Under the pieces are notes generated by a model that was not told the origin of the DNA, did not search any database, and saw only the letters and a list, made by a program, of their open reading frames with translations. 64,000 nt of DNA from Ralstonia thomasii (GTDB taxonomy: Bacteria; Pseudomonadota; Gammaproteobacteria; Burkholderiales; Burkholderiaceae), in the NCBI RefSeq assembly GCF_958405895.1, contig NZ_CATZAR010000001.1. One strand, 5' to 3'. The translations under genes and the position numbers were made by a program. Below are positions 15,792 to 24,681 of this stretch, piece after piece (within the stretch, counting starts at the first letter, position 1; each line of letters starts with the position of its first letter).

Positions 15792-16955
15792 ATGTCCGAA
15801 GAAAGCGATCTCGAAAAAACCGAACCAGCCTCTCCGAGGCGCCTCGAGCAGGCGCGCGAGGAAGGCGACGTTCCCAGATCACGGGAACTGGCTTCGTTCG
15901 CCCTCACGGCAGTGTCCGCGGGTGGTTTGTGGGTGATGGGCGACTCGATTGTGCGGGCAGCGTCGTCCTTTCTGGCGCGCTGCCTGGAGTTCCACCGCTA
16001 CAACTACACCAGCGGGCAGGACCAGTGGAACTACGTGACCGGCCAGTTCATGCCGCTGGCCATGACCCTGGGCGGGCTGATGCTGATGCTGGTGATTGCC
16101 GCGCTGTCGCCGTTGGCGCTCACGCGCGGGGCCATCTCGTTCAAGCCGCTGTCCCCAGACATTTCGCGCCTGTTCAAGCTGCAGGGGCTGACGCGCATGT
16201 TCTCGCTGGAGGGGCTGATGGAGCTGCCCCGCCTGCTGATCAAGCTGTTCCTGATTGCCGGCGTCGGCTGGCTGCTGGTCCGGTATTACCGGGGTGACCT
16301 GATCGAGCTGCCGCAGCAGGACCTGGGCGTTGCCATGCGCGACACCCTGCACGTGGCCGGCGTGGCCTTCCTCTGCATGGCAGCGGTGATGATGCTGGTG
16401 GCGGCCGTGGATGTGCCGCTGTCGTTGTGGCAATACGCGCGCAAGCACCGCATGACCAAGGAAGAAGTGCGCAAGGAGCACCGCGAGTCCGAAGGCGATC
16501 CGCACGTCAAGGGCCGCATCCGCAACCTGCAGCGCCAGGCCGCCCAGCGCCGGATGATGGCCGACGTGCCCAAGGCCGATGTGATCGTCACCAACCCAAC
16601 GCACTACGCCGTGGCGCTGCGCTATTCCGAAAAGGAAGGCGGCGCGCCGCGCGTGCTGGCCAAGGGCGCCGACATGGTGGCGGCCAAGATCCGCGAGCTG
16701 GGCACGGAGCACAAGATTCCCATTCTGGAAGCGCCCCCGCTGGCCCGGGCGCTGTACCGCCACACCGAGATCGGCCACCAGATTCCCGAGGCGCTTTACG
16801 CCGCCGTGGCCGAAGTGCTCGCCTATGTCTACCAGTTGCGCCGCCTGCATCAGGTGGGCGGCCGAGTGCCGGTGCGCCCGACCGACCTGCCGGTGCCTGC
16901 CGAGTTGGACCCGGGGCCACAGCCCGGCCCGGACGACGAGCCCGAAGACGCATAA
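15792..16955 (+). CDS. flhB: Flagellar export apparatus protein FlhB
   Basis: FlhB controls the substrate switch of the flagellar type III export gate. The 387 residues are close to E. coli FlhB (382). Four hydrophobic segments span about residues 30-215, followed by a cytoplasmic domain with the autocleavage motif NPTH in VTNPTHYAVALRY. The C-terminal tail is Pro/Asp-rich. It opens the flagellar block after the nos operon, with a 193-base gap. Confidence 0.97.
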   Translation: MSEESDLEKTEPASPRRLEQAREEGDVPRSRELASFALTAVSAGGLWVMGDSIVRAASSFLARCLEFHRYNYTSGQDQWNYVTGQFMPLAMTLGGLMLMLVIAALSPLALTRGAISFKPLSPDISRLFKLQGLTRMFSLEGLMELPRLLIKLFLIAGVGWLLVRYYRGDLIELPQQDLGVAMRDTLHVAGVAFLCMAAVMMLVAAVDVPLSLWQYARKHRMTKEEVRKEHRESEGDPHVKGRIRNLQRQAAQRRMMADVPKADVIVTNPTHYAVALRYSEKEGGAPRVLAKGADMVAAKIRELGTEHKIPILEAPPLARALYRHTEIGHQIPEALYAAVAEVLAYVYQLRRLHQVGGRVPVRPTDLPVPAELDPGPQPGPDDEPEDA

Positions 16956-17151
16956 AGTGCCGCCCGCCGAGTAAAGAGCTCCACGCGCCGAGCTCCGAGC
17001 TCGGATCGCCGAGCAAAAAGCATCGCCCTCGACACTTTTTGCATGGCGAACGGCTGTTTGAGGCTCGCGCATGTCTCGCTTGGCGTGCAATTTCGCCCAA
17101 ACGGCGCCACTGGCCGCTTCCACACCCCCCGGTGGGAGGGTATTCCAAAGA

Positions 17152-17174
17152 AAAGCCGCCTTTTGGGCGGCTTT
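17152..17174. terminator. Hairpin terminator between flhB and flhA
   Basis: AAAGCCGCC (17152-17160) pairs perfectly with GGCGGCTTT (17166-17174) around a TTTTG loop. On the plus strand the tail is TTTCT; on the minus strand it is TTTTCTTT, which is better, so it may act both ways. It lies in the 293-base flhB-flhA gap, which also holds a GAGCTC-rich stretch near 16977-17010 and no recognisable gene. Confidence 0.65.
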
Positions 17175-17248
17175 CTCACGTCTTCGATTTGGCGGCGCGC
17201 CCGGCAAGATGGCATCCATCGAAAAGCCCCCCGCTGCACGCCCCGCCA

Positions 17249-19375
17249 ATGAACGCCGCACTGCTCCGAGTCACCGACATCCTGCGCAAGGGCGACTACC
17301 GCTCCGCCGCGGGCCCGGTGCTCATCATCCTGATCCTGGCGATGATGGTGCTGCCATTGCCGCCGTTCATCCTGGACCTGCTGTTCACCTTCAACATCGC
17401 GCTGTCGATCATCGTGCTGCTGATCAGCATGCACACGCTCAAGCCGCTGGATTTCTCGTCGTTCCCGAGCATCCTGCTGATCACCACGCTGATGCGGCTG
17501 TCGCTGAACGTGGCGTCCACGCGTGTAGTGCTGATGGAAGGCCACACCGGCCCCGACGCCGCCGGCAAGGTGATCGAGGCGTTTGGCCACTTCCTCGTGG
17601 GCGGCAACTACACCGTCGGCATCGTGCTGTTCGTCATCCTGGTGATCATCAACTTCATGGTGATCAGCAAGGGCGCGGGCCGGATCGCCGAGGTCAGCGC
17701 GCGCTTCACGCTCGATGCGATGCCCGGTAAGCAGATGGCCATCGACGCCGACCTGAACGCCGGCCTCATCCGTGAAGACGAAGCCCGCAGGCGCCGCACG
17801 GAGATCGCCCAGGAAGCCGAATTCTTCGGCTCCATGGACGGTGCCAGCAAGTTCGTGCGCGGCGACTCGGTGGCGGGTATCGCCATCCTGTTGATCAACA
17901 TCGTCGGCGGCCTGGCGGTGGGCGTGCTCCAGCACGGCATGGACGTGGGCCACGCGGCCACCAACTACACGCTGCTGACCATCGGCGACGGCCTGGTCGC
18001 GCAGATTCCCGCGCTGGTGATCTCCACCGCGGCGGGCATCATGGTCAGCCGCGTCTCCACCGACAAGGACGTCGGCCAGCAACTGTCGAGCGAGCTGTTT
18101 GCCATGCCGACGGTGCTGATGACCACCGCCGGCGTGCTGGGCCTGCTGGGCCTGGTGCCGGGCATGCCGCACTTCCCGTTCATCCTGTTTGGGGGCGGCC
18201 TTGGCTATCTGGGCTGGTACCTGAAGAAGAAGCGCGAAGTGCCCGAGATCGAGCCCGTGCTGCAGGCCATTGCCCCGGTGGATACGCCCGAAGCGAGCTG
18301 GGACGACGTGTCGTGGGTCGACGTGCTGGGCCTGGAAATCGGTTACCGCTTGATCCCGCTGGTCGACAAGAGCCAGGACGGCGAGCTGCTGCGCCGCATC
18401 AAGGGCATCCGCAAGAAATTCACGCAGGACATGGGCTTCCTGGCGCCGGTGGTGCATATCCGCGACAACCTGGAGCTGGGCCCATCGTCGTACCGCATCA
18501 CGCTCAAGGGCGTGGAGATCGGCCACGGCGAGGTGCAGCAGGGCAAGTTCCTGGCCATCAATCCGGGCGGCCAGGATGGCATGGGCGGTCATGGCGGCAT
18601 GGGTGGCCTCGGTGGTCGACTGGGCACGCAACTGCCCGGCACGCCCACCGTGGACCCGACCTTTGGCCTGCCGGCCATGTGGATCACCGCCGATGTGCGC
18701 GATCGCGCGCAGGCCGAGGGCTACACCGTGGTCGATTGCAGCACCGTCATCGCCACCCACGTCAATCAGTTGATTTACACCCATAGCACCGAGCTTCTCG
18801 GCCGTTTGGAAGTCCAGCAGTTGCTCGATCATTTGGGCAAGGAAGCACCGAAGCTGGTCGAAGACGTTGTACCCAAGCTGTTGCCCGTCGCGACCGTGCA
18901 GAAGGTGCTGCAGAACCTGCTGGACGAAGGCCTGCATATCCGCGATATCCGCACCATCGTCGAGACGCTGGCGGAACACGGAGGCAGGACGCAAGACCCC
19001 GCCGAACTCACCGCCGCCGTGCGTGTGGCGCTGGGCCGGGCGATTGCCCAGCAGCTCTTCCCGAACAAGACCGAAATGCAGGTCGTCACGCTTGACCCGA
19101 ATCTGGAGAACATCTTGCTGCAAAGCGTCGTTGGCTCTAACGCCGGCCCGATCGAACCGCAACTGGCCGACTCGCTCATGCAGGCGGCAGCGGACTCGTC
19201 GCGGCAGCACGAACAGATGGGTCAGACGGGCGTCCTGCTCGTGCCGCCCGCACTGCGCCCGATGCTTGCCCGCCTGTTCAAGCGTGCCGCACCGAGCCTG
19301 CGCGTGCTGTCGCACGCAGAAATTCCGGATCACCGAACGATTAAGGTTGTCGCCATGCTTGGAGGCCGCGCATGA
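17249..19375 (+). CDS. flhA: Flagellar export gate protein FlhA
   Basis: FlhA forms the nonameric ring of the flagellar export gate. The 708 residues compare with 692 in E. coli. About eight membrane helices lie in residues 20-330, with the FHIPEP-type segment seen as DAMPGKQMAIDADLNAG. The cytoplasmic domain follows, with a Gly/Met-rich insert (QDGMGGHGGMGGLGG) near residue 440. ATG 17249 is the family start. The frame is open far upstream as a shadow of flhB. It overlaps flhF by four bases. Confidence 0.97.
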   Translation: MNAALLRVTDILRKGDYRSAAGPVLIILILAMMVLPLPPFILDLLFTFNIALSIIVLLISMHTLKPLDFSSFPSILLITTLMRLSLNVASTRVVLMEGHTGPDAAGKVIEAFGHFLVGGNYTVGIVLFVILVIINFMVISKGAGRIAEVSARFTLDAMPGKQMAIDADLNAGLIREDEARRRRTEIAQEAEFFGSMDGASKFVRGDSVAGIAILLINIVGGLAVGVLQHGMDVGHAATNYTLLTIGDGLVAQIPALVISTAAGIMVSRVSTDKDVGQQLSSELFAMPTVLMTTAGVLGLLGLVPGMPHFPFILFGGGLGYLGWYLKKKREVPEIEPVLQAIAPVDTPEASWDDVSWVDVLGLEIGYRLIPLVDKSQDGELLRRIKGIRKKFTQDMGFLAPVVHIRDNLELGPSSYRITLKGVEIGHGEVQQGKFLAINPGGQDGMGGHGGMGGLGGRLGTQLPGTPTVDPTFGLPAMWITADVRDRAQAEGYTVVDCSTVIATHVNQLIYTHSTELLGRLEVQQLLDHLGKEAPKLVEDVVPKLLPVATVQKVLQNLLDEGLHIRDIRTIVETLAEHGGRTQDPAELTAAVRVALGRAIAQQLFPNKTEMQVVTLDPNLENILLQSVVGSNAGPIEPQLADSLMQAAADSSRQHEQMGQTGVLLVPPALRPMLARLFKRAAPSLRVLSHAEIPDHRTIKVVAMLGGRA

Positions 19376-21270
19376 AAATGCATCGATTTACCGGACTGAC
19401 GTCGCGTGACGTGTTGCGCAAGGTCCGCGACCAACTGGGCGATGGCGCTCTGATCCTGTCGAACCGTGCCATTCCGGGCGGCATCGAGATCATCGCGGCA
19501 TCCGATTCGCACGTGGATGCGCTGGTCGATACGCAGTCGTCGGCACCCAAGACGGCACAGCGCCGCCCGATGGCTCCGGCTCCGATTCCCGAGCCCGCAC
19601 CGATTGCCGCTGCAACCGCAGCCGTCGCCGCCGCTCACGCTCCCGCTGAAGAGGCCGCGCAGGCCGAGGCCCCGGCACCCAACGCACTGGCCCGTCTGCG
19701 TAACCGCTTCATTGCTTCGCGCCGCGCTCCCGCACAGGAAGACGCACCGGCAGCGCCGGCTGCTCCCGTGGCCAAGCCGGCCGGCCGCACGCTGCAAACG
19801 CGCGTGGACGACGACGTGGCGTTTGGCGAAGAAGATGCGCTGGCCGCGTCCACCCGCATGCTGGCGGGCCTGTCGCTCGACCGTGCCAATGCCGAGGTTG
19901 CCCAATCTGCGGCGCAGGCCCTGGCCAGCACCGCCCAGTTCATCGCCCGCCGCAGCACGGTGGAAGACGACCAGCCGGAAATGGAATCGACCGCCCGCTT
20001 TGCCGCACGTCGTGAGCAGGCACGCGAACAGGATGACCGCCCGGTCACGCTGCGCAGCTTTACCGAGCGCGTGGAAGCGCAGGCGCGCACCCTCCGTGCA
20101 GAACAGCAGAAGACTGAGGCGCCCATGAAGGCGCGCATCGAGGCGCAAGCCGAGGCAGGCACGTCGTCCGACATTTTCGTCCGCGTGGAGGACACGATGG
20201 TCAAGCCCGAAGCCCCGCGTGATGACGTGAGCCTGCAGCGTTCGGCCTTCCAGGCCGACGTGAAGGAAAGCATCCGTGCCGAGACCGACGTGATGACCCG
20301 CCGCATGGTTGGCGAGATCGAAACGCTCAAGAGCACGCTGAACGACGCCATGTCGAGCCTGGCCTCGCTGGGCGTGAAGTTGGGCGACCCGGTGCGTACG
20401 CGCCTGTTCCAGACCATGCTCAACGCAGGGTTCTCGGCGCAGCTCACGCGCTACGTGCTGGAGAACATGCCGCAGCACGACGCGTATGAAGGTGCGCTGG
20501 ACTTCGTGCAGCGCGCGATTGAAAAGAACCTGAGCACCGTGTCGGACGAGAACAGCCTGCTCGACCAGGGCGGCGTGTTTGCCCTGATGGGCCCGACCGG
20601 CGTGGGCAAGACCACCACGACCGCCAAGCTGGCCGCGCGCTTCGTGCTGCGCCATGGCGCATCGCGCGTGGCACTGCTCTCAACCGACAGCTACCGGATC
20701 GGCGGCCACGAGCAACTGCGCATCTACGGCAAGATCCTGGGCGTCTCGGTGCATGCCGTGAAAGACGCGCAAGACCTGAGCCTGGCGCTGAACGACCTGC
20801 GCGAGAAGCACGTGGTGCTGATCGACACCATCGGCATGAGCCAGCGTGACCGCGCCGTGTCCGAGCAGATGGCGATGCTGCATGCCGTGGGCCCGTCGAT
20901 CAAGCGCCTGCTGCTGCTCAACGCTGCCAGCAACGGCAAGACGCTCGATGAGGTCGTGGGCGCCTACCGCGACGCCAACCTGGCCGGCTGCATCCTGACC
21001 AAGATCGACGAGGCTGCCTCGGTGGGCCACGCGATGGACGTGATGATCCGCCGCCGCTTGCCGCTGCACTACGTGTCGTACGGCCAGCGTGTGCCGGAAG
21101 ACATTGCAGTGCCGAACAAGAAGCTGCTGATCCACCGCTCGTTCCGGGCCGGTGCAGAGCAGTCGTCGTTCTCGCTGGATTCGGATGAATCGTTACTCGT
21201 GGCGCAAGGCGCGGTGTTACGCAACGCAGGCAACCGCGAACCCGGCCTGGCCGCTTTCGATTTCGCCTGA
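19372..21270 (+). CDS. flhF: Flagellar SRP-type GTPase FlhF
   Basis: FlhF is an SRP-family GTPase that sets flagellar position and number. The N-terminus (MKMHRFTGLTSRDVLRKVRDQLGDGA) and the C-terminal NG domain are conserved: GPTGVGKTTTTAKLA, STDSYRIGGHEQLR, LIDTIGMSQRD and TKIDEA. Between them lies an Ala/Pro/Glu-rich, probably disordered region of about 250 residues. That makes the protein (632 residues) clearly longer than the usual 400-500. It overlaps flhA by four bases and is followed by the flhG-position gene. Confidence 0.95.
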   Translation: MKMHRFTGLTSRDVLRKVRDQLGDGALILSNRAIPGGIEIIAASDSHVDALVDTQSSAPKTAQRRPMAPAPIPEPAPIAAATAAVAAAHAPAEEAAQAEAPAPNALARLRNRFIASRRAPAQEDAPAAPAAPVAKPAGRTLQTRVDDDVAFGEEDALAASTRMLAGLSLDRANAEVAQSAAQALASTAQFIARRSTVEDDQPEMESTARFAARREQAREQDDRPVTLRSFTERVEAQARTLRAEQQKTEAPMKARIEAQAEAGTSSDIFVRVEDTMVKPEAPRDDVSLQRSAFQADVKESIRAETDVMTRRMVGEIETLKSTLNDAMSSLASLGVKLGDPVRTRLFQTMLNAGFSAQLTRYVLENMPQHDAYEGALDFVQRAIEKNLSTVSDENSLLDQGGVFALMGPTGVGKTTTTAKLAARFVLRHGASRVALLSTDSYRIGGHEQLRIYGKILGVSVHAVKDAQDLSLALNDLREKHVVLIDTIGMSQRDRAVSEQMAMLHAVGPSIKRLLLLNAASNGKTLDEVVGAYRDANLAGCILTKIDEAASVGHAMDVMIRRRLPLHYVSYGQRVPEDIAVPNKKLLIHRSFRAGAEQSSFSLDSDESLLVAQGAVLRNAGNREPGLAAFDFA

Positions 21271-21285
21271 CAAGGGGGCGCGACC

Positions 21286-22077
21286 ATGACGACGCCATTC
21301 GCCAAGGATCAAGCCGCAGGGCTGCGGCGCATGCTCGGTCATGCCGCTGCCCGCCGGGTGCTGGTGATCGGTGCGGAAGAGCAGGTCGATGACTTTGTCG
21401 ACAACCTGCGCATCGCGCTGTCCGCCATGGGCCGCGACACGGCCGTAGTGAACGCCCAGACCATGCTCGCCATGCCCGGCGTGCTCGAGCAGTACGACGA
21501 GACGGCGGATGTGACGCTCGTGGCCGCGCATTTTGGCACCCGGGCGCTGAGCACCGTGGCTGAAGCGTGCGACGACGTGCTGCTGACCTTCTCGGATGGT
21601 CCGGAAGGCCTCAAGAGCGCGTACACGCTACTCAAGAAAACCGCCGTGCTGCAAGGCAGCGCTGGCATCCGCACCGTGGTGTGCGGCGCGCACTCGGTGG
21701 ATTCCGCCGTGCGCGTGTTCGGCAACCTGGCCAACACCGTGGGCCAGTACCTGAACACCCGTATCGATTTCGCCGGCTACCTCCCTGAGGACCGGCACGT
21801 AGAACTCGCGCTCTCGCTCGGCAAGCCCGTGGCGAGTGCGTTTCCCGCATCGCCTTCGGCCATGGCCTTCCGCCAGCTTGCCGAAGAAATGTTGAGCTGG
21901 GCCAGCGCCGAGGCCCAAGCCGGTGATGGCAGTGTGCCGTCGCGGGTGGTCATGTCGGCGCGGGCACCGGCACAGCCGGCAGATGAATCGGCGCAGGCAA
22001 CGTCAATGTCGGCATCGACAGCGACAGCGACAGCGACACCCGGCGCCACCGCACGCGCGGCCGAATTGGTTTATTGA
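21286..22077 (+). CDS. FlhG/FleN-position MinD-like protein without P-loop
   Basis: The position between flhF and fliA and the opening DQAAGLRRMLG point to FlhG/FleN, the MinD-like ATPase that partners FlhF. Residues 25-230 can be read as a MinD-type fold (strand VLVIGAEE, helix, RDTAVVNA, GIRTVVCGAHSVDSAVRVF, FAGYLPEDRHVELALSLGKPV). The deviant Walker A (KGGVGKT) that should follow the first strand is absent: the sequence reads GAEEQVDDFVDNL. The last 45 residues are Ala/Thr/Ser-rich. It is probably an FlhG descendant that no longer binds ATP in the usual way. Confidence 0.7.
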   Translation: MTTPFAKDQAAGLRRMLGHAAARRVLVIGAEEQVDDFVDNLRIALSAMGRDTAVVNAQTMLAMPGVLEQYDETADVTLVAAHFGTRALSTVAEACDDVLLTFSDGPEGLKSAYTLLKKTAVLQGSAGIRTVVCGAHSVDSAVRVFGNLANTVGQYLNTRIDFAGYLPEDRHVELALSLGKPVASAFPASPSAMAFRQLAEEMLSWASAEAQAGDGSVPSRVVMSARAPAQPADESAQATSMSASTATATATPGATARAAELVY

Positions 22078-22085
22078 GGCGCAGC

Positions 22086-22847
22086 ATGAACGAAGCGTCA
22101 AAGGCAGGCATGGATATGTACACCGCAACCGGTCGCAAGACCAAGTCCGACGAGATGGCCACGTACGCACCCCTGGTGCGCCGCATTGCCAACCAGATGA
22201 TGGTCAAGCTGCCGGCCAGCGTTGAGCTGGACGACCTGATCCAGGCCGGCATGATGGGCTTGCTCGATGCGCTGTCGCGCTATGAGGAAACGCAGGGCGT
22301 GCAGTTCGAGTTCTACGCGGCCCAGCGTATTCGCGGCGCGATCCTGGACGAACTGCGCGGCTCGGATTGGCTGCCGCGCGGCCTGCGCCGCAACGCGCGC
22401 ACGATCGAGCAGGCAATCCAGAAGCTGCAGCAGCAGAAGGGCCGCGCGCCCACCGAAACCGAGATTGCCGTAGCGCTGGGCATGTCGCTGGCCGAATATC
22501 AGAAGCAACTGGTCGACCTGCAAGGCAGCCAGTTGCTGTATTACGAAGATTTCGACCGTGAAGACGCTGACGCCTTCATCGAGAACCGCGCACCCGAGAA
22601 CGACGCCACGCCGCTGGACCAACTGCTAGACCACGACCTGCGCGAATCGGTTGTCGCTGCCATCGAGGGACTGCCCGAGCGCGAGAAGCTGATGATGAGC
22701 CTCTACTACGAGCAGGATCTGAACCTGCGTGAAATCGGCGCCGTGATGGGCGTGTCGGAATCGCGCGTGTGCCAGATCCACAGCCAGGCGATTGCCCGCA
22801 TCCGTTCGCGCCTGCGCGATCGCGCATGGCTGCCGACGCCGACCTGA
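22086..22847 (+). CDS. fliA: Flagellar sigma-28 factor FliA
   Basis: FliA directs RNA polymerase to late flagellar and chemotaxis promoters such as that found at 3854. The 253 residues hold sigma region 2 (APLVRRIANQMMVKLP, DDLIQAGMMGLLDALSRY), region 3 (LRRNARTIEQAIQKLQ) and region 4 (NLREIGAVMGVSESRVCQIH helix-turn-helix). ATG 22086 has GAGG six bases upstream. A TTG overlapping the flhG stop and a later ATG at 22110 are less likely. It is the last gene of the flagellar block. Confidence 0.97.
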   Translation: MNEASKAGMDMYTATGRKTKSDEMATYAPLVRRIANQMMVKLPASVELDDLIQAGMMGLLDALSRYEETQGVQFEFYAAQRIRGAILDELRGSDWLPRGLRRNARTIEQAIQKLQQQKGRAPTETEIAVALGMSLAEYQKQLVDLQGSQLLYYEDFDREDADAFIENRAPENDATPLDQLLDHDLRESVVAAIEGLPEREKLMMSLYYEQDLNLREIGAVMGVSESRVCQIHSQAIARIRSRLRDRAWLPTPT

Positions 22848-22942
22848 TATGAGGTCGGCTGAGAGCTGCTAACAAAACCCTCTGCTTCACTGGGTTGGAT
22901 GGCGGCTCTTGGTCCCAGCTTTACCTGCCAGGTATTTCTACT

Positions 22943-22982
22943 GCGCGGTCAGCGACTCATGTCGCGGCCGCGCTTTTTCTTT
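22943..22982 (+). terminator. Intrinsic terminator after fliA
   Basis: A stepped hairpin is formed by GCGCGG (22943-22948) with CCGCGC (22968-22973), enclosing GCGAC (22952-22956) with GTCGC (22961-22965). It is followed by TTTTTCTTT. It lies about 95 bases after fliA, at the start of the 378-base gap that ends at the permease. The rest of that gap holds the promoter and the folded leader listed next. Confidence 0.8.
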
Positions 22983-23085
22983 GGGGCCTCGGTCACGAGG
23001 CACGCTTGGAGGCGTGAAACAGGTAGATCACGGCGCACATGCGTTTCAGAACGCAAAATATGTACACAAAAAACGTATGTAATTG

Positions 23086-23114
23086 TTGACAGAAAAATGG
23101 CGCCCCTCCAAGAT
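23086..23114 (+). promoter_or_regulatory. Probable promoter of the nucleobase permease gene
   Basis: A consensus -35 TTGACA (23086-23091) is followed after 17 bases by CAAGAT (23109-23114), a weak -10. An AT-rich stretch (23051-23085) precedes it, unusual for this GC-rich DNA. Transcription from here would include the folded leader at 23145-23196. Confidence 0.5.
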
Positions 23115-23144
23115 TCCGGCAAATACGCGGCATCACGCCGCATG

Positions 23145-23196
23145 AATGCCGGCGGATGGAACCCGCCCCATCCGCCTAAAGCACGCTCCCGGCATT
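23145..23196 (+). promoter_or_regulatory. Structured mRNA leader upstream of the NCS2 permease
   Basis: Two nested perfect helices can form: AATGCCGG (23145-23152) with CCGGCATT (23189-23196), and inside it CGGATGG (23153-23159) with CCATCCG (23168-23174). An 8-base loop caps the inner helix, and a one-sided 14-base bulge (23175-23188) separates the two. The structure ends about 17 bases before the AGGAG of the permease. This shape and place fit a small riboswitch or regulatory hairpin; the class is not identified. Confidence 0.5.
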
Positions 23197-23225
23197 GACA
23201 CGGGGGCGGCCCCAGGAGACAGACA

Positions 23226-24653
23226 ATGCGCCAATCCCCCGGCCAACCCACGCCTTCTTCGTCAACAATCGCCGACACCGTTGCCGATCCCGTCAACGAG
23301 TTCCTGCCGCTGCCGCGCCTGTTCGCGCTTGGCCTGCAACACCTGCTGGTGATGTACGCCGGGGCGATTGCCGTGCCGCTGATTGTCGGCAATGCGCTCG
23401 GCCTCTCGAAGAGCGATCTCTCGTATCTCGTCAATTGCGACCTGTTTGCGGCTGGGATCGGCACGCTGATCCAATCGCTCGGCTTCCTGATTTTCGGGAT
23501 CCGCCTGCCGGTCATGATGGGCGTCACGTTTGCGGCGGTTGCCCCGATGATCGCCATCGGTGTGGAGCCCGGCATGGGGCTGCCCGGCATCTTCGGGGCG
23601 TCGATCGTTTCCGGCGTGTTCGGCATTGCCGTTGCACCGCTGATGGGGCGGCTGCTGGGCCTGTTCCCGCGCGTGGTGACGGGCACGGTCATCATGCTGA
23701 TCGGCTTTTCGCTGCTGAGCGTGGGGATCAACTGGGCCGCGGGCGGCCAGCAGATGATTCCGCAGGTGGTGGACGGCGTGCGCCACATGGTGCCGAACCC
23801 GGCGTTTGGCGATCCGTTCGGCCTCGCCATTGCGGCGCTGGTGCTGGTGACGATCCTGCTGCTGACCAAGTTCGGCAACGCACTGCTGTGCAACATCGCT
23901 GTGCTGCTGGGCATCGTCACGGGCACGCTTGTCGCGGCGGCGTTCGGCAAGGTGTCAATGGCCGATGCGAGCGCTGCGCCGCTGATGACGCTGGTGACGC
24001 CGTTCTACTTCGGCATGCCGAAGTTCGAGCTGTCGGCCATCATCTCGATGTGCATCGTGATCGTGATCACGCTGGTGGAATCGACTGGCATGTTCCTCGC
24101 GCTGGCGCACGTGGTGGGCAAGCCGATCTCGCGCAACGAACTGACCAATGGCCTGCGTGCCGACGGTCTGGCGACGGTCGTGGCCGGTGTGTTCAATACG
24201 TTCCCGCATACGTCGTTCTCGCAGAACATCGGGCTGGTGTCGATCACGGGCGTGCGGTCGCGCTACGTGGCGGCCGCCGGCGGTGTGCTGCTGATCGTGC
24301 TGGGGCTGTTTCCGAAGCTGTCTTACGTGGTGGCATCGGTGCCGCAATACGTGCTGGGCGGCGCGGGCATCGTGATGTTCGGCATGGTGGCCGCAGCCGG
24401 TATCCGCATGCTGGGCATGGTCGATTTCCAACAGCAGCGCCACAACCTGCTGATCATCGCGGTGTCGGTGGGCTTTGGCATGATGCCGACGCTGGCGCCG
24501 GCCTTCTTCCATCACTTCCCGGACTGGACGCGCCCGATCACCCACAGCGGCATCGTAATGGGCACGCTGGTGGCCGTTGTGCTGAACGCCTGGTTCAACG
24601 GCATTCGCGGCTCGCACGAAGTGATACATGGCGAGGCCGCAGCCGCACATTGA
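23226..24653 (+). CDS. NCS2-family purine/pyrimidine permease
   Basis: This is a 475-residue inner-membrane nucleobase:cation symporter of the NCS2 family, with about 14 hydrophobic segments. The family signature is seen as QNIGLVSITGVRSR near residue 330, and QHLLVMYAG opens the first helix pair. That form of the signature is common in xanthine and urate carriers, so a purine substrate is more likely than uracil, but this is not proven. ATG 23226 has AGGAGA six bases upstream. The gene stands alone behind its own promoter and leader and converges with galM. Confidence 0.88.
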   Translation: MRQSPGQPTPSSSTIADTVADPVNEFLPLPRLFALGLQHLLVMYAGAIAVPLIVGNALGLSKSDLSYLVNCDLFAAGIGTLIQSLGFLIFGIRLPVMMGVTFAAVAPMIAIGVEPGMGLPGIFGASIVSGVFGIAVAPLMGRLLGLFPRVVTGTVIMLIGFSLLSVGINWAAGGQQMIPQVVDGVRHMVPNPAFGDPFGLAIAALVLVTILLLTKFGNALLCNIAVLLGIVTGTLVAAAFGKVSMADASAAPLMTLVTPFYFGMPKFELSAIISMCIVIVITLVESTGMFLALAHVVGKPISRNELTNGLRADGLATVVAGVFNTFPHTSFSQNIGLVSITGVRSRYVAAAGGVLLIVLGLFPKLSYVVASVPQYVLGGAGIVMFGMVAAAGIRMLGMVDFQQQRHNLLIIAVSVGFGMMPTLAPAFFHHFPDWTRPITHSGIVMGTLVAVVLNAWFNGIRGSHEVIHGEAAAAH

Positions 24654-24681
24654 GCATCCAACGCCCGCGCTTCAACGCGGC

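Noticed and set aside
16850..19333. Long open frame (about 827 codons) opposite flhA
   Set aside because: It mirrors flhA codon bias and has no recognisable domain.
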